Below are positions 33,859 to 46,613 of a stretch of 64,000 nt of DNA, piece by piece. The DNA is from Aplectana chamaeleonis (lineage: Eukaryota; Nematoda; Chromadorea; Rhabditida; Cosmocercidae). The stretch's first letter is position 1, and the number at the start of each line of letters is the position of its first letter. The notes below the pieces were generated by a model. That model was not told the origin of the DNA. It ran no database searches and saw only the letters and a program-made list of their open reading frames with translations. The stretch covers positions 1,242,501 to 1,306,500 of the forward strand of contig JAPDOI010000152.1 of the NCBI GenBank assembly GCA_029168955.1. The letters run 5' to 3'. A program made the position numbers and the translations under genes.

Positions 33859-34400
33859 GGGTCTAACATCTCAGCATTCACATTTGTCCTCTTATTTTTG
33901 AAGTGATTTTGGTACAGGAAACAGAAAGGGGAGCCAAGTACCTAAAAAATTTGGAGCGCAAAACAATTTCCCCGACTTCAGGTTCGATGCGTCGTCTGCA
34001 GTAAACCGAAACACAGAAACAGGCATAATTGAAATTTTCAGAGGTTCCTTTAAACAGTTTTTTCTCTAGTATTTGGGTGTTCTGTGGAAACTTTTCCTTT
34101 TTAACCTCTACTTAGTGGATTAAGCTACTCAAAAACATCGAAAACTATTATACGGTTTTGATCGTGAACACTGTTTCCAAGAACTTCTATCCCCCATTTC
34201 GAAGAGGAAATTATTCCCGTTGATCGCGTGCGTGTGCGCGCGTACGGTTTGTCTCCTTCTACCCCACGCATTCCCACTGTCTCTACCCTCGCTCCAAACA
34301 CGCGAAGGAACAGAGTAATATTGGCTTGGATATAATGGATATGCATACTTATATACTGCGCCATTCGCAGAAACAGTGAAATGCAGGTATGTATACTAAC

Positions 34401-34560
34401 CTGTATTAGAAGAGGAAGAGAGGAATTAGCAGAACGTGAGAAATCTACAGGTGTTTCTGTTGCGTTTCGGACCGGCTCTGAATGTAGCTTGTCCTTAATG
34501 ACGTCGTTGTCGACAGCTGGATTCCATACCCGCGCCTTCTTGGCAGTCGTGCCCTCCATA
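34401..34560 (-). CDS. C2H2 zinc-finger protein, exon 1 (start)
   Basis: ATG is at 34559-34557; 53 codons run to LPLLIQ and the donor ATACAG/GTTAGT at 34401/34400. Phase 0 joins it directly to NYFHLARV of exon 2, giving a 190-residue protein. The sequence is polar, with MEGTTAKKARVWNPAVD and PVDFS at residues 37-41. The latter is similar to, but not a perfect match for, the CtBP-binding PxDLS motif, so any co-repressor link is speculative. CTTATTTCAG ends one base before the ATG, as expected for spliced-leader addition or for a 5'UTR intron. The nearest neighbour on the 3' side is the hAT-like element. Confidence 0.7.
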
Positions 34561-34570
34561 CTGAAATAAG
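34561..34570 (-). promoter_or_regulatory. Putative trans-splice (spliced-leader) acceptor
   Basis: On the - strand the sequence CTTATTTCAG is followed by T and the ATG of the zinc-finger gene. A TTTCAG this close to the start codon is the usual nematode SL1 acceptor arrangement. An ordinary 3' splice site of an upstream exon cannot be excluded. Confidence 0.45.
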
Positions 34571-34574
34571 AATA

Positions 34575-36550
34575 AAAATGTCAATGGGGATACGAGTTAC
34601 ACCACAGAAGTTCATCGGAGACGGACATCATGACGTTCAAATAATGACGAGTGTAAAAAATGAGGATGAAGTAAACGTACGGTTCATAAAATTAGCGCTG
34701 CTAGGAAGTTCATGGTTTAGGCACATTTTTGTCGACCCAACATGAAACCATTAGAGTGGGGTGCGATGAAAGATCTTGTAAACTCCGATAAGATGTGTAA
34801 AATAAGGCCCTAGGCATTTGATCGAAGAACGTTCGCCGCACTTGCTTGCTCCGCGATGTGTCGTCTAGCCATAACTAGTCTCAGAGTGGTCGGTTTGGAT
34901 ACCTCAATATTATATCAATTATGGTTATATAAAATTGTGCTTTCGAAATGCCCATAGGATTCTGCGCCGAATAGGTATACCGGGTTCCAAACTTTACTTG
35001 CTCCATAACCCAACTGGGTCTGTAGTTATCCCTGTGGGGTGCTCTCGCCTCTATGATGAAAACGAGAAACGCAAATAGTTACTAGGGCCAATAAAGGAGT
35101 TTGGCCTTACTCAATTAAATGGCGTATGGATTAAGTACATTGGGATCCTAGTAAACCATTCGACGCGGAATCGAACGAGGACTTCGAGAACAACCATCCC
35201 CCAGTCTTTACGTTTAAAAAGTTATAAGCAAAAAACTGATACCAGAGCAAAACAGTGTATTTAACGAATTGAAGTTTGCAGAAGTATTGCGAAGACATTT
35301 TCCCAACCTGAAAACGCAATTCGAAGAGAAATGTCGTAAGGGGTACCAATACAACTTCTCACCAAAAGTCCTTCTTTAACGGTAGAAAACCATGAGCGGG
35401 AAACGGATAGATTTCAGAAAGAAATGATAATACATGGCTCGAAGAATCGCAGCGTATATCTCCAACCTGAGAAGAACGTTGTGGAATTCTACGGGGATTC
35501 TAAATACAAACTTTGTCTACCGTCGGGGCCAAAAAAAACATTTGAGCGGAAAACCGGTCACATATCCCAATTCGAAAACGATTTTTGCAAATTTCCGGTC
35601 TCTTCGACTCTTTTCCGTTTTTTTTTTCGGAGGTCAACCAGGTCTTGGCTAATTTTCTCAGAGGCGGAGGCTGCTGCATTCATCGTCTTGGAGGTAAATG
35701 TTGGTAGTGTGCGCGGTTCTATCCAACGCAGCTCATCCCTCTGTGAAGATGCGCTCGCACACTTTCGGATGGGATAGCGTATCAAGACGCGCTGTTTAAT
35801 GTGAAAAAAGTTTGATGTGGTTTTTCTCTGCAACGTATGGAAAATTATAATCTTCAAGGAGAATATATGAACGCATGAAATAAAAATTACTTAGTATTGC
35901 TCTGCGAAGACTGATGTTTATCATTCAGAGAAGACGATGAAGAGCAAATCGTTAAGGGAAATTAGCCAATAGTGAACTTCAGAAGACCTTCCCCCCGCTA
36001 AATTCTCGAGTGGTCGGTGTGGAATGCCAACGACGTGATGGTGACTGCCTCCTGCTGTGCGGCAGCCGTGATCCGCTGATCGTTTACATACGAAATGAGG
36101 CATGGCCACTCAACAATATTCACAGGTATACACCTCCAGCCAGCATATATTATTCATTCCACATACAAATCTCATTTCTCCATCGCGATATTTACCCATC
36201 CCATACCACAAGTATACGGTAACACCTGAAGAGCTCTATCAATATGCAGCGATCAAATCATCCGGAAAATTCCAGTGTAATAATACGTTGCCACACGCAC
36301 ATACACACATGCGCTGCTGATACCGTAGTCGAATGCTAATTGGTCGAAGGTGATGATCAATGAACAGTTGGTAAAAGCCATAAGTGGGGGTTTGGCTGAG
36401 AAAACAGAGGCTAAGGTAATACAGACTGTGATAATTGTCTTAGACAGGTCAACGAGATCGCTACTGATGTCAAAAAAGCGCGTTATAAAATCTGTAAGAG
36501 GACTGGTTACACTTTTTGTACGCCGCTGCGAGATATCAAAACTCTCACTA
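34575..36550. other. No recognised gene
   Basis: Overlapping frames on both strands at 35424-35857 have no domain, splice-site or start support. No repeat shared with the rest of the window was seen. Confidence 0.3.
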
Positions 36551-36554
36551 TATA

Positions 36555-37101
36555 CAATACCCGCACTAATTTTTCTCAAGAAAGCCGCAAAAGTCGCAAA
36601 ATCGCGACTTTAGCGGCTTTCTCATTGACATCGCTGCGAACCACTTTTCACGTCCTAAAATTCAGACACAGTTGGTTAAAACAATTGCTACTCTCTGTGA
36701 ATCTAAGCAGGAGGAGGCTTTTTGGCTGTAGAAATGGTGACATATTCGGGTTTAGAAAGTCAAAAAGCGAGATTTTGCTAAAAAAGTCGGTCGGCAGCAG
36801 GCAGTATATTAAACTGTTGTCTATCACGTTCACACTGTTGAGGTGGACGTGGAATTACGCCGAATAACCAGAAAATACTTGAAGTTCCCTTTCGCCAACT
36901 CGATTGATTGTGTTAGCCCAATATGCCTTGTTTGGCCGTAGGACATGCGAGAGCTCAAAAGAAAGAGCTCTCGATGCTGATTCGAAATATGTCCTTCATT
37001 GCTCCAAATGGAGCATTTTGGGCGGAGTTATGACGAAAAAGTCGAAAAGTCGCGATTTCGCGACTTTTGCGGCTTTTACGAGAAAATTAGTGCGGGTATT
37101 G
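36555..37101. mobile_element. TA-flanked MITE, 547 bp
   Basis: The inverted ends CAATACCCGCACTAATTTTT and (inverted from the right) CAATACCCGCACTAATTTTC are flanked by TA at 36553-36554 and 37102-37103. Next to each end are GCAAAAGTCGC/GCGACTTTTGC repeats. This is a Tc1/mariner-type signature. No transposase. Confidence 0.8.
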
Positions 37102-37504
37102 TAAGGACTTGACAGAGGGGGGTGAGTAGTCCGAATGTCGAGATTTTTGACAGCTTCTATGACCAAACCCGAGCATGCTTTCAAACGCATCGTTCAAACA
37201 AAAGAATTATATTTTGAATTAAATCAAGTCGTGGCCGGGTCCATGTACGACCAGCCATCACATTTGTCGATCCAAGAGTGTATTCTGTAGCTTGCCGATC
37301 AAGTATTACAGCTTCAATTGGCTAACGTTTAGGCGTTGTCGCCTTCTTCGGAGCATGGAAATCGAAGACATTCAGAAACTACTCTATCAAGCACTATTTC
37401 ATTAGTCAGAATTGAGCTGTACTATAGTCGTTTGGCAAACTGTGAAGACACTTCGCTTTGCTATTATATCAAGTCGAGGTAATTCGCGAAAACAGAGACT
37501 TTAA

Positions 37505-37989
37505 ATGCAGTGTTCACGATAAAAAAATGTGTTTCAGTTTCCACTAGGAGTGGGTAGTGGAGGGAGCACACTGTAACGTTGACGTTGAAAGAAAGCATGA
37601 AAGAGCCAAGAAGAGCCCCAAAGAGCTCGAAGTTGCTACTTTGAGCGCACGGCAAATCCCAAAAGCGCAATGTCCGCCCTCCAGAAGTGAACAAATGAAA
37701 ACTCGAGATCGTGAGATTAGCGATGGTTTACGATCAATAGCCCCGTTCTTCCCTTCATTCTCAACTTCTCTCTTTACTCAAGCCAGCTCGCATACATCGG
37801 CTGCAAAAGACGGAAGTACAGGCCTCGGGCAACTCGTCCACCATGCTTCTCTACCTCAATTTTTGAGGGACCATAACTCTGTTCCCAGAAGGTCTTGTAC
37901 GATTACAGAGACATCATTGGAATCAGCATGGGACCGTTCTCAAGATAGGCCAAAAAACAGAAAAACGATTTTCATCGTGAACACTGCCT
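37505..37989. mobile_element. TTAA-flanked MITE, family A copy 7
   Basis: It starts ATGCAGTGTTCACGATAAAA after TTAA (37501-37504) and ends TCATCGTGAACACTGCCT before TTAA (37990-37993). The second TTAA also starts the neighbouring family D element. The interior is typical. Confidence 0.9.
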
Positions 37990-37993
37990 TTAA

Positions 37994-38918
37994 AGGCGCA
38001 GGGCACTCAAAAATATCTTTCAGGTTTTACCCTTGTTTTGGAGAGAGTCACACTCTCTGGCCAGAATGGTTTCTCCTAAATCACCTAAAACCCCATACAT
38101 ACGAAGATATGGCACCTTGAAATTGCCTGTATTTTGTGGGTGAAAATTTGGGTAACAAATTCTTTCTGGCCCTGGTGTCTTTCGCAGTCGCGGCACGAGA
38201 GCGAAAAGGTATGACGAGATAGCCCGCCAATGAAGTGAAGAAGGAAGACGCGATTGGTATTCACCCATTCATCTAGTCTCAATGAGTTGGAAATCACGAA
38301 AAGGGATGTGGGCCGAGGTGATGCATGAAGGAGATCGGGCCCGCGGTGGTCGCTAATAAGTCGCTTTTTTGGAGGAATTGAGACCTCGCATTTAGCAAGT
38401 GCAATACAGGAGGGGTCTTCAACAAAATTACATGAAAATCTTAAAGACAGTGTTCACGATAAATCTCGTTCTCGAATTCTCGGTGTGACACACTAAGTTG
38501 GCAGGTGCTGTAGAGGATAGGGTCGAAGAAAGTAACGAAAACTGGCCAGAAATAAATACAAACGGCTTTGAAAGCTCTCCCGGTGCGCCTACCTATCCCG
38601 GTCCGCCCCCAATCGGACGAGCTTGTGGCGCCGCACACGTTTCGATTGCCAAGCAACTCTGCCGCAGTTAGCATTATAGATTCGCGCAGATTTCGCGATT
38701 AGCGCGCGCTTGTCGAAATCAGCAGGGCCCATGATTCTCGCTCACGCCCTGAATTTAGAAACCGTTACTTTGACTTATTCTGGACGTTTTCTTTCCTGTT
38801 TCTTAACTATTAGTTACCTCACGACCAAACAATCCCATTTTTGGGTCGAACTCGAGTGCGGTATTCATCGTGAACACTGCCTTTAAAATTCGTACATATC
38901 TGAAGGTGTATTGTGCCT
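37994..38918. mobile_element. TTAA-flanked element, family D copy 2, split by a MITE
   Basis: It starts AGGCGCAGGGCACTC. The GGAGGGGTCT block lies at 38409, the element is interrupted at TTAA 38441-38444 by a family A-end MITE, and it resumes at 38887 to end GTATTGTGCCT. The intact counterpart is 11697-12165. Confidence 0.75.
38445..38882. mobile_element. MITE with family A ends and a third interior type, nested in family D
   Basis: The ends AGACAGTGTTCACGATAAAT and TTCATCGTGAACACTGCCT are flanked by TTAA 38441-38444 and 38883-38886. The interior (TTGGCAGGTGCTGTAGAGGA) is shared with 17959-18123 and, inverted, with 52752-53208, but not with the main A copies. Confidence 0.85.
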
Positions 38919-38922
38919 CTAA

Positions 38923-41515
38923 GATTGCGTCTTAATATAATTATAGCCCCATGAAAACGGCTGATGGTCTGAAAAGGCGGAGCTACCGAAGTCCCTAGTA
39001 AGACACCAGCGGAAATGAAAACGACCCGCAGTGGCATGACCACAACGGTGCATGAATTACGAATTCACACAGTCTTGCGTACAACGAAGCAGTATTGCAG
39101 ACCAGAAATGCTTTGGTATCTAAATCGCATTTCGCTGATATTTTGCACTTCTAACGCAAATCTATAGCGAAATTCCTCTATCATTCTATTTACCCTCGTA
39201 TTGAAGTGCTGTTTGAACCATTTTAGTAATTTCTTGAGAAGTTTAACACTGCGAAATTACCAGCTGGTGGGACTTGTCAAGGTCCCAACCGGACAGGTCC
39301 CCACGATTACGCACTACACAGTGCAGCGGCACGTATGACTTTTCGTTTCAGCTTTCCACCGCATATTTCTTTGGAAACGGTTGCGGTACCATTGACACAA
39401 CCAGGCATGCCTCGCATACCACTTTCCCTCGCGCTTGCTGCTGCCCTCCTACCCTGGCTCTCGCCACGGGGCCTACACCAAAAGAAAAAGGCAGCTACTA
39501 TTGTGTTCTCGACTGGCATCTATCAGATGAAGGAGATTTTTGCTGCATAATATGGCTAACATCTGCCTAGACCACTTCGTCTTTAGGGATGCTGAAATTG
39601 AAATCACAAACTGAGAATGCATTTTCCTGCAGTGTACCGCTTTCTATTCCCCTAAGAAATCGGAAAGAATTCCAGCGCTCATTATCTTTATGACACTGCA
39701 GTTCGTGTAAAAAGAAAATTACTGGATGCAATACTAACACTGCTGACTAAACATATGATAAAGAAAAGAAAAAAGCAAAGCAAACTCTATAAAAAATAGT
39801 ACTTTCGAAAGCAAAAAGTGGCTTGATGCTGACAGAAACTTTCCTACAAAAAAGAATCAATAGGAAGAGTAAAGTGGAGCAGGAAAGTCTACAAAAAAAT
39901 TAATAATGCTTTTTGAGAACCGAGTCCTGTAGCTGAAATCTTTGAATTCAAAGAAATGTAACTCGTGCTATTATTCTTCTCAGAGGTGTAGCTTCTTGGT
40001 TCTGGAAAGGAGCTTGCTCCGGTTATTCTAGTACCGGTGTAAATATTTTACATACCTATTATCGAAAAAGAAGACATAAAGTCTGACTTCCACATAAACA
40101 GTTTCCTTTCTAACTGATCAGAAAAAGTGAGCCACTGGTGAAAGCTACAGAAGGAACTGCACCATTGCTATCACATGAACTGAACCTTTTCCAAACAAGT
40201 GAGATCTTTTTATCGAGAGGCATATGAGATCTCTTCCTTGCGAAATAGAGCAACTTGGTTTTCTATTGGGAGTTGAGAGTTTTGCCAGAGTGAATTGGTT
40301 CTCAAGAAATTTTGTTAATTTCTTGAAAACTCGCTCATTCCGTTTTATTTATTGTTGCTCCTTTTTTGTTGGAACGTTTCTGTCTGCTCAAAACCACCTT
40401 TTCCTGAAACAGCTCCTTTCTGATAGAATTGCTCACTTTTTGCAAATACGTGGGGACCCACCAGAAATCTCAAGATTTTTCGATTTTGTATCGATTGACT
40501 TTATAACAGTAAGTAACAGCCTATTTGTAGACCAGTTCCTCTGTACCACCTCATTAAAGAAAGTATAGCCTAAGAACGTTTTTCGCCGATTCGATCAAAA
40601 AAAAAATATCGACTACTTCAGTGATCCCTTCCTGGTTACAACCCTTGTTGAGGGGGACACCCAAGATTATTCATCCATGGAAATGAGGAATTCTTTTCAA
40701 TACCAGATATATGATATCGCTATCGGCCATTGTTTTCCTGGAGACTCCCATGGAAACGCTCTGATCCCTGAAAGCTCTAGCTTTCGTTCTTCAGCGTCGA
40801 ATTAAGAGTGCTCCCCCTCCAAACTAGGGTTTGCACTTATCCCTGTACTCGTACAGCCATAGCTGTAAATAGCGGAGACGCAGAGATAGACAGCTTGCAC
40901 TTTGGCCGAGGCCGAGAGAGTGCCGGGCCGGCTGGCATCGCCTTTCTTTTCGTCCTCTGCGCTCATTATACTGACCTCGCACACCCCGCGTGCCCGAGTT
41001 GTCAATGCTCCGGAGACCCTTTGGAAACTGTCCGTTTTGGGAGCGCCCCAGCACAGCGAGGGTAATCATTAGTGACAGTTGCCTTGCCGTTTCCGCAGCG
41101 CGTCCCTCCGGTATATAACTAGAGTCCTAACCGACCTCTGAGGGCAAATTTTAAGTTCGAATCCGGGATGTTTTTTTCAAGCGCTCTGGCGGAGCCACTC
41201 AACAGGTGTAAAAAGAGATTCTCAACAACTTCCGGACTCCTCTCTTTGAGACTTTGGCAACTAATAGTCATCCCTCAGAAATCAGTTGACCTTCATTTTT
41301 ACCACGTCGCGTTACACCTGCAAACAAATCTTGAGTCCACTCTGCCAGAATATACGGAACTCTCGCGTTTAGCTCACCAAAATACTTTACGGTCAGAAAG
41401 TGTCTTTTGCCAGTATCAGAATAAATAAGGGCAGCTCCGTAGGGCATATTTAGATTCCACGTCTATTTAAATTGGTTATGAGAATGATCGTATTTTGACA
41501 AGCAATTTTCGAAGC
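38923..41515. other. No supported gene; GC-rich stretch with TATA-like site near 41112
   Basis: Several frames (39274-39570, 40224-40568, 40808-41065) lack splice or family support. 40890-41100 is GC-rich and is followed by GTATATAAC at about 41111, which could be a promoter, but no gene follows convincingly. Confidence 0.25.
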
Positions 41516-41519
41516 CTCA

Positions 41520-41650
41520 TATATGGTTTTTGTTTTCGATTTAGTCTGACGCACTGGGCCAGGCGGCTGGCCGGGTGCGGTGTTGGCGGCCTCACTGAAG
41601 AATTGGGCATCGATTCGCGCACGGTGGTTCACTGTCGCAGCCCCTGTCCA
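41520..41650 (+). repeat. Dispersed repeat shared (inverted) with 63270-63400
   Basis: GTTTTCGATTTAGTCTGACGC, a GGCGGCTGG block and a GGCGGCCTCACTG block reappear inverted at 63270-63400 in the same order. Function unknown. Confidence 0.55.
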
Positions 41651-43585
41651 TTCATCAGGATTAAAATTATAAAGCGAACTCTATCTATACATATACGCTT
41701 TTTTTGCAAAAAAAATAGAAAATAAAACAATTAGTGAGGGAGTTTGCAGGGTATGTAGTGATGCGTCATGTACGAAGTTCATATTGATTTACTGACCGAT
41801 CATCAGACAATAAATCCTTCAAGCGAAACCGCTAATAAACATTGAGCGAGATTACGCACGCGTAAAACCATCCGCGCCACAGTATCCGGTATCTGTTTGC
41901 GCAATCTTGTCACACCTACGATGAGGATTACATTCACTAATCGCCCAATTCCCGTCAACTTAATGAGCGTGGGACAGGTGTACGAACATAAGGAAAGGTC
42001 ACGTCAACTGGAGGAATATGAAGAAACAAATCATTGAAGCGTATTAGGAATTCGGTGAACGCACTATCCAGGTCCGGAATGATCGCAAAGTTACAAGAAG
42101 TCATAACTGAATTGGAGTAGGGGATAGTCATACTATGCTAAACAAAGCTTTGATGCATTTCCCACTGTTAGTCAGGTGCAGCCTACCAGACGAGCCGGCT
42201 GTTTTGAATAAGCTCGAAATCGAAAGCATCTGAAAAGTTACGAAAACGTTCGGAAGTCGTCGAGAAATCGAAAATATAAAAATTTAAAATGATCAAGAAT
42301 CGAATAGTATAAAAAGAAGTAAAACCTATAACATATTCTAAACGCGACCCTTCTTGAAATCCAATTTCAAAGAAGGGCGAAAAAAGCGATGATTTTTTTC
42401 AATGTCCGGGAATTCAGGAAAATTAGGCAACTCGAAATTTGACCGGATGGAATTGGAAAATTCGAGCAAGCAATCTATAGTGCAAAGAGACCGGATTTTT
42501 CCAGTAACTGAAGAGGAACTACGCTAACATTCGCCGTAGATCAAAACAAGGAATAAGGTGATTGGAAACTTTAGTGAAGTCATACCAACTTTTTACAGCA
42601 CGGATCGAAGAAATCCGATATAATCGAAACTTCTTCTTCGATTAGTCGACGTCCTCAATGGCAGAACAAAAATCTAACGTATTGAACTCAATCAATGGAA
42701 GCGCAGTGCTGATTCCGACACACTTTCCTTGATATATTTACGTGCAAGATAAAAAAGAGAAAGGATGTTAGAGGAGGGAATATCTAATGACATTGATTAG
42801 AACGCGTAAAGAGCGGTTTCGAGAGTGGTCCCGTTAATGACTACTGAAAAAGAAGACGTCATGGGAAGGTGGCTCCAACCCATCGACATCTGACGGTCCA
42901 ACACATCAGGGCGGCTTTTTCCGCTGGATTGGAATGAGGAGGACGATTAGCCTGAGTGTTATAGAGATAACAACGACGACAAGGAGATTGTCAAGTCACA
43001 ACCATCCTGCCTGATTGAATTTGTCGTCTTCAAGGAAGCCGCACGGCGTCACGGTACGCGCCACCCGGCAATGTCAAAGGCCGAGCCGACCGACTCTCTC
43101 CCTTGAGGGGATCGCCGCAAGCAGCCCCAGACGTCATGCCGCTGACACTCCATACGTTTCTGACCAAGTTGGACGGGTAATGAATTCGATTTAAACGTTC
43201 CTCCGGAACGGGAGCGCATCTCTTTAGCCTCCAAACTTCTTGCCTTCGGGAACCAAGATTTCGCAAACAATCGAGAGTCTTACTTCAGCGGTTCACACAG
43301 AGAATAAATAGTTCACAAATTTTCACACAGGAAAATGCTAGGAAGGTCTCGACGCGAGCTTACTTCATTCCGCATAAAAATCCTAACTGAGGGCACACTA
43401 GAAGGGTATATTATTCAAAAAGCAAGGTATGAAAGAACTCAGGTACGATGCCCTCAACGGACTCTGCCTCAATCTCAAAGCCTCTGCACCTAAATATCAT
43501 GGAGAGGTGGATTTAGTTCAACGGGGACGATTCCGTCAGGTGGTGTTAGACCATTCTTAATCAACGTCAATGGGTCCAGATAAAA
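41651..43585. other. No recognised gene or repeat
   Basis: Two overlapping - strand frames at 43030-43270 have no recognisable domain. I see nothing else. Confidence 0.3.
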
Positions 43586-43587
<2 letters not shown>

Positions 43588-43640
<53 letters not shown>

Positions 43641-43734
43641 ATATATATATATATATATATAATATATTTAATATATATTATATATATATATATATATATA
43701 TGATATATATATATATATATATAATATATGTTAA

Positions 43735-43791
<57 letters not shown>
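43588..43791. repeat. (TA)n microsatellite, about 200 bp
   Basis: Nearly pure TA dinucleotides with a few GATATA and TTAATA interruptions. It is self-complementary and can extrude a cruciform. The ORF reading IYIYIY across it is an artefact. Confidence 0.95.
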
Positions 43792-43799
43792 CGAAAAAG

Positions 43800-45388
43800 T
43801 ATAGCAGCAGTGCAAAGAAGCCGTAGCGGCGGTTATACACGCCGCGCATCACGAATTGTGTCGTTACGGGAAAACTAATAGGTTCTGAACATCCCTCAGA
43901 ATTAAAAACACATAATTTTTTTGTGCGTAAAACTGTAGAAAAAAATACTATAAAAATGGGTATAAAAACAGCACTTTTAACACTGAGAGGAGAGGAGTCG
44001 CATGAGAAAGTTTTTCTGCAAAAATTAGACGTCGGGACAGGAAAAATGCATCTCCAATGGTCTTGAATGACCAATGGCCTAAGCCACAGAGAAGCTTCAG
44101 CAATGTCCACGCGGTAAGTTTGAATACCGTCGGAATGAAACTAGGGAAGAATTGTGCCGTCTCAATTTTTGATTTCATTGGAATATGGACGGGAGCGCCG
44201 TTAAATCTTCTGGGATAATTCATGATCCGTTACTCGCAACATAGAAAGGTCTAAAAATCCAAATTTAGTCCATACCATGCCTTCAGGAACAAGAGAGATT
44301 GGGAATTAAAGAAAATCGTGGAAAAAATCAGTTTCGAGAATCATTGAAGGAAAGAAAGCAACACCAACACATTAGCAAAATGATAAAAAAACACACATGC
44401 AGGAAAAAGGGGGCAGACAAAGTGCTATCCTCTAAGAGGAAGCTTATTTCAAAGGGGAAATAGAAGTTCAAATCATATACATACACTTTGAAAACTCACA
44501 GGATGCTCATCAGTGGCACAATAAGGTCCTGGAACTCCCGGAAGTGCCGTAGATGGAGGTTCAGCTCCGCTAAAGCGCGGCGCCACTGCGCCCAAATGTG
44601 ACCGACGGATGGGAACCGACTGCTATTGGTCTCGGACGGTGACAAATCACCCCAGTTGGACGCCGATATACGATAGGCTCTTCGGCAGATTGCAAAGGAC
44701 GCAGGTCATCAAACACCGGATTCAATTACAAAGGTGTTGATGAAGAATAACACTCAACATCTAACATATATCCTTACATAGCATTTCCTGATATTATACA
44801 CATAGTGTTCCAGATTCATAGTTGAATATAAGATGGCTCTATGAGATTGGAACGTTCAATCACAAGAGAGAAAAAAGAAAATAATGGAGACCTCAATTTT
44901 TCACCATGTGACAAGCTTTGTTTAGATGAAGACCATTTAGAAGTATAGTGCTATGTAGCTCTCTTGAAGGACAAAATAATAACCTTGCAAAGGGCCAAAA
45001 AAATGCGACAGATGTGGTATGACCCAGGCAGCTGGCTGAACTCTAATATTGCTCATGCAAAGGCAACCTACCCCCACTAAGGGAGCCAGATCGACTAATT
45101 ACGCCCTAATTGAAGGAACAGGACTGCATATAATGTGGAAATAGACAAGCCTGACAGTTACCTCTATAAAGTGAGCACATTCTGGAGAGCATATTGTTGA
45201 AGATTGCGTGGGATTGAAGAAAGCGGCACCGCAATCTATTTCAGCTTGAAAATCTACATATTCTCTATCAATGGCATAAGTCGTACGAGCCGAAAATCAT
45301 TAACAATTTTCTAGTGTACAATCAAAGAAATCCGGGCTAACTGACATCCCCCCCCACGAGAACTCAGAAGGCTTCCAGAATGCGTCCC
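43800..45388. other. No recognised gene
   Basis: No exon, RNA gene or repeat that I can support. Confidence 0.3.
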
Positions 45389-45392
45389 TTAA

Positions 45393-45890
45393 AGGCAGTG
45401 CTCACCATTGAAATCGTTTTTCTGTTTATCCGCTCTTTCTTGAAAACGTGGCCCCATGCTGATTTCAATGATGTCTTTGAAATCGTGCAAGACCTTCTGG
45501 GTACGGGAGAGTTATGGTCTCTCAAAAGATTGAGCTAAGGAAAAATGATGGACAGAGTTGTCCGAGGCTTATAACTTCCGTCCTTTGCAGCCGATCTATG
45601 CGAGCTGGACCTGAGTAAAGGAGAGAAGCTGAGAATGAAGGAGAAGAACTATTGATCGTAAAACCATCGCTAGTCTCACGATCTCGAGTTTTCATTTGTT
45701 TCAGTTCAGAGAGAGCGGAGCATTGCGCTTTTGGGATTTGCCGTGCGCTCAAAGTAGCAACTCCTGATCTTTTGGGGCTCTTCTTGACTCGTTTCATGCT
45801 TTCTTTCCAACGTCAACGTTACAGTGTGCCCTCTCCACTACCCATTCCTAGTAGGAAACTGAAACACATTTTTTATCGTGAACACTGCCT
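45393..45890. mobile_element. TTAA-flanked MITE, family A copy 9
   Basis: It starts AGGCAGTGCTCACCATTGAA after TTAA (45389-45392) and ends TATCGTGAACACTGCCT at TTGA 45891-45894, where a family E end begins. The interior is typical. Confidence 0.85.
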
Positions 45891-45894
45891 TTGA

Positions 45895-46055
45895 AGGCAG
45901 CAGACACGCTCGAAAAAGTGCTGTTGAGATAACTGCATCCCTATATGGTCGTGGCTGGCCCCTAGTAACGCTCACGCCGTTGGAAGCGTCAAGAAAAGAG
46001 TAAAAACTTCTAAATTGGGCAAGACAAAGCGGAAAAATTCTCGCCGCCCGCCAGC
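45895..46055. mobile_element. Family E element, left fragment
   Basis: It starts AGGCAGCAGACACGCTCG, then GTTGAGATAACTG and CTCACGCCGTTGGAAGCGTC, matching 50427-50755 and 56438-56760. The right half is missing. Confidence 0.65.
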
Positions 46056-46129
46056 TTCGACCGATAACTCAGCTCACTTCAGTCGAGATACGATAATAGA
46101 CAAGAAGCCCCACAAAGTCCTCCAGCTTT

Positions 46130-46571
46130 TTTGAGAAAAGCAAACGCGTTCAAAAGCCTTTTGAAATTCATTTCCCGTCCTCTCTGTCTAAATCGGTGTG
46201 TCCAGTGCAATACGTTGGAGTTTTTCTGAACGTCAGAAGCGGTTTAGCGCTTTAAACTTCCCAAGTGAGTAGATTTCCTTTTCTTCTACCAAAATTACTC
46301 ACAAAGTCAAAAGCTTTACTGTGCAAGTTTGAATGATAAGATTTCCCGACATAAGAGTTTGCATTACTGGATCTCTTACGCCTGACCTGGCGCTTCTGTT
46401 TCTTGTGCTAGAAGGCTGGTGAGAACTGGTGGCGGATCCTCCTCTTTAACGCCTTCCAACCACATAACCCTCACGTTTTTGATGCGCCAAAGTTCACCGG
46501 TGTGGTCTACCGGCCTCAATCGTGAATTTGAGCCTAAAAATGGGAAGTGGTTTTTAGCGCGAACGGTATCT
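46130..46571. mobile_element. Family F element, right portion
   Basis: It matches 62370-62770 closely over about 400 bp (GGTGTGTCCAGTGCAATACG and GGCGGATCCTCCTCTTTAAC blocks). It ends TTTAGCGCGAACGGTATCT before TTAA (46572-46575). Confidence 0.75.
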
Positions 46572-46613
46572 TTAAAAGGCAGCATACACGCTCGTGAACG
46601 TGGTTGAGATGAC

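Larger units (their letters stand above)
31743..34400 (-). other. 2.66 kb intron 1 of the zinc-finger gene, with repeats
   Basis: The donor is GTTAGT at 34400 and the acceptor TTTTTTCCAG at 31743, read on the - strand. It holds a short inverted repeat around ATGGATCCGGAAGAGACTT (31797-31925), a (GA)n tract (32406-32429), an AT-rich direct repeat (33085-33360) and a truncated family A MITE (33630-33858). Confidence 0.6.

Noticed and set aside
41130..41175. tRNA-like TTCGAATCC
   Set aside because: Only the T-loop-like word is present. No A box, acceptor stem or anticodon arm can be folded around it.
43490..44110. 206-codon - strand ORF with IYIYIY runs
   Set aside because: It is created by the (TA)n microsatellite.
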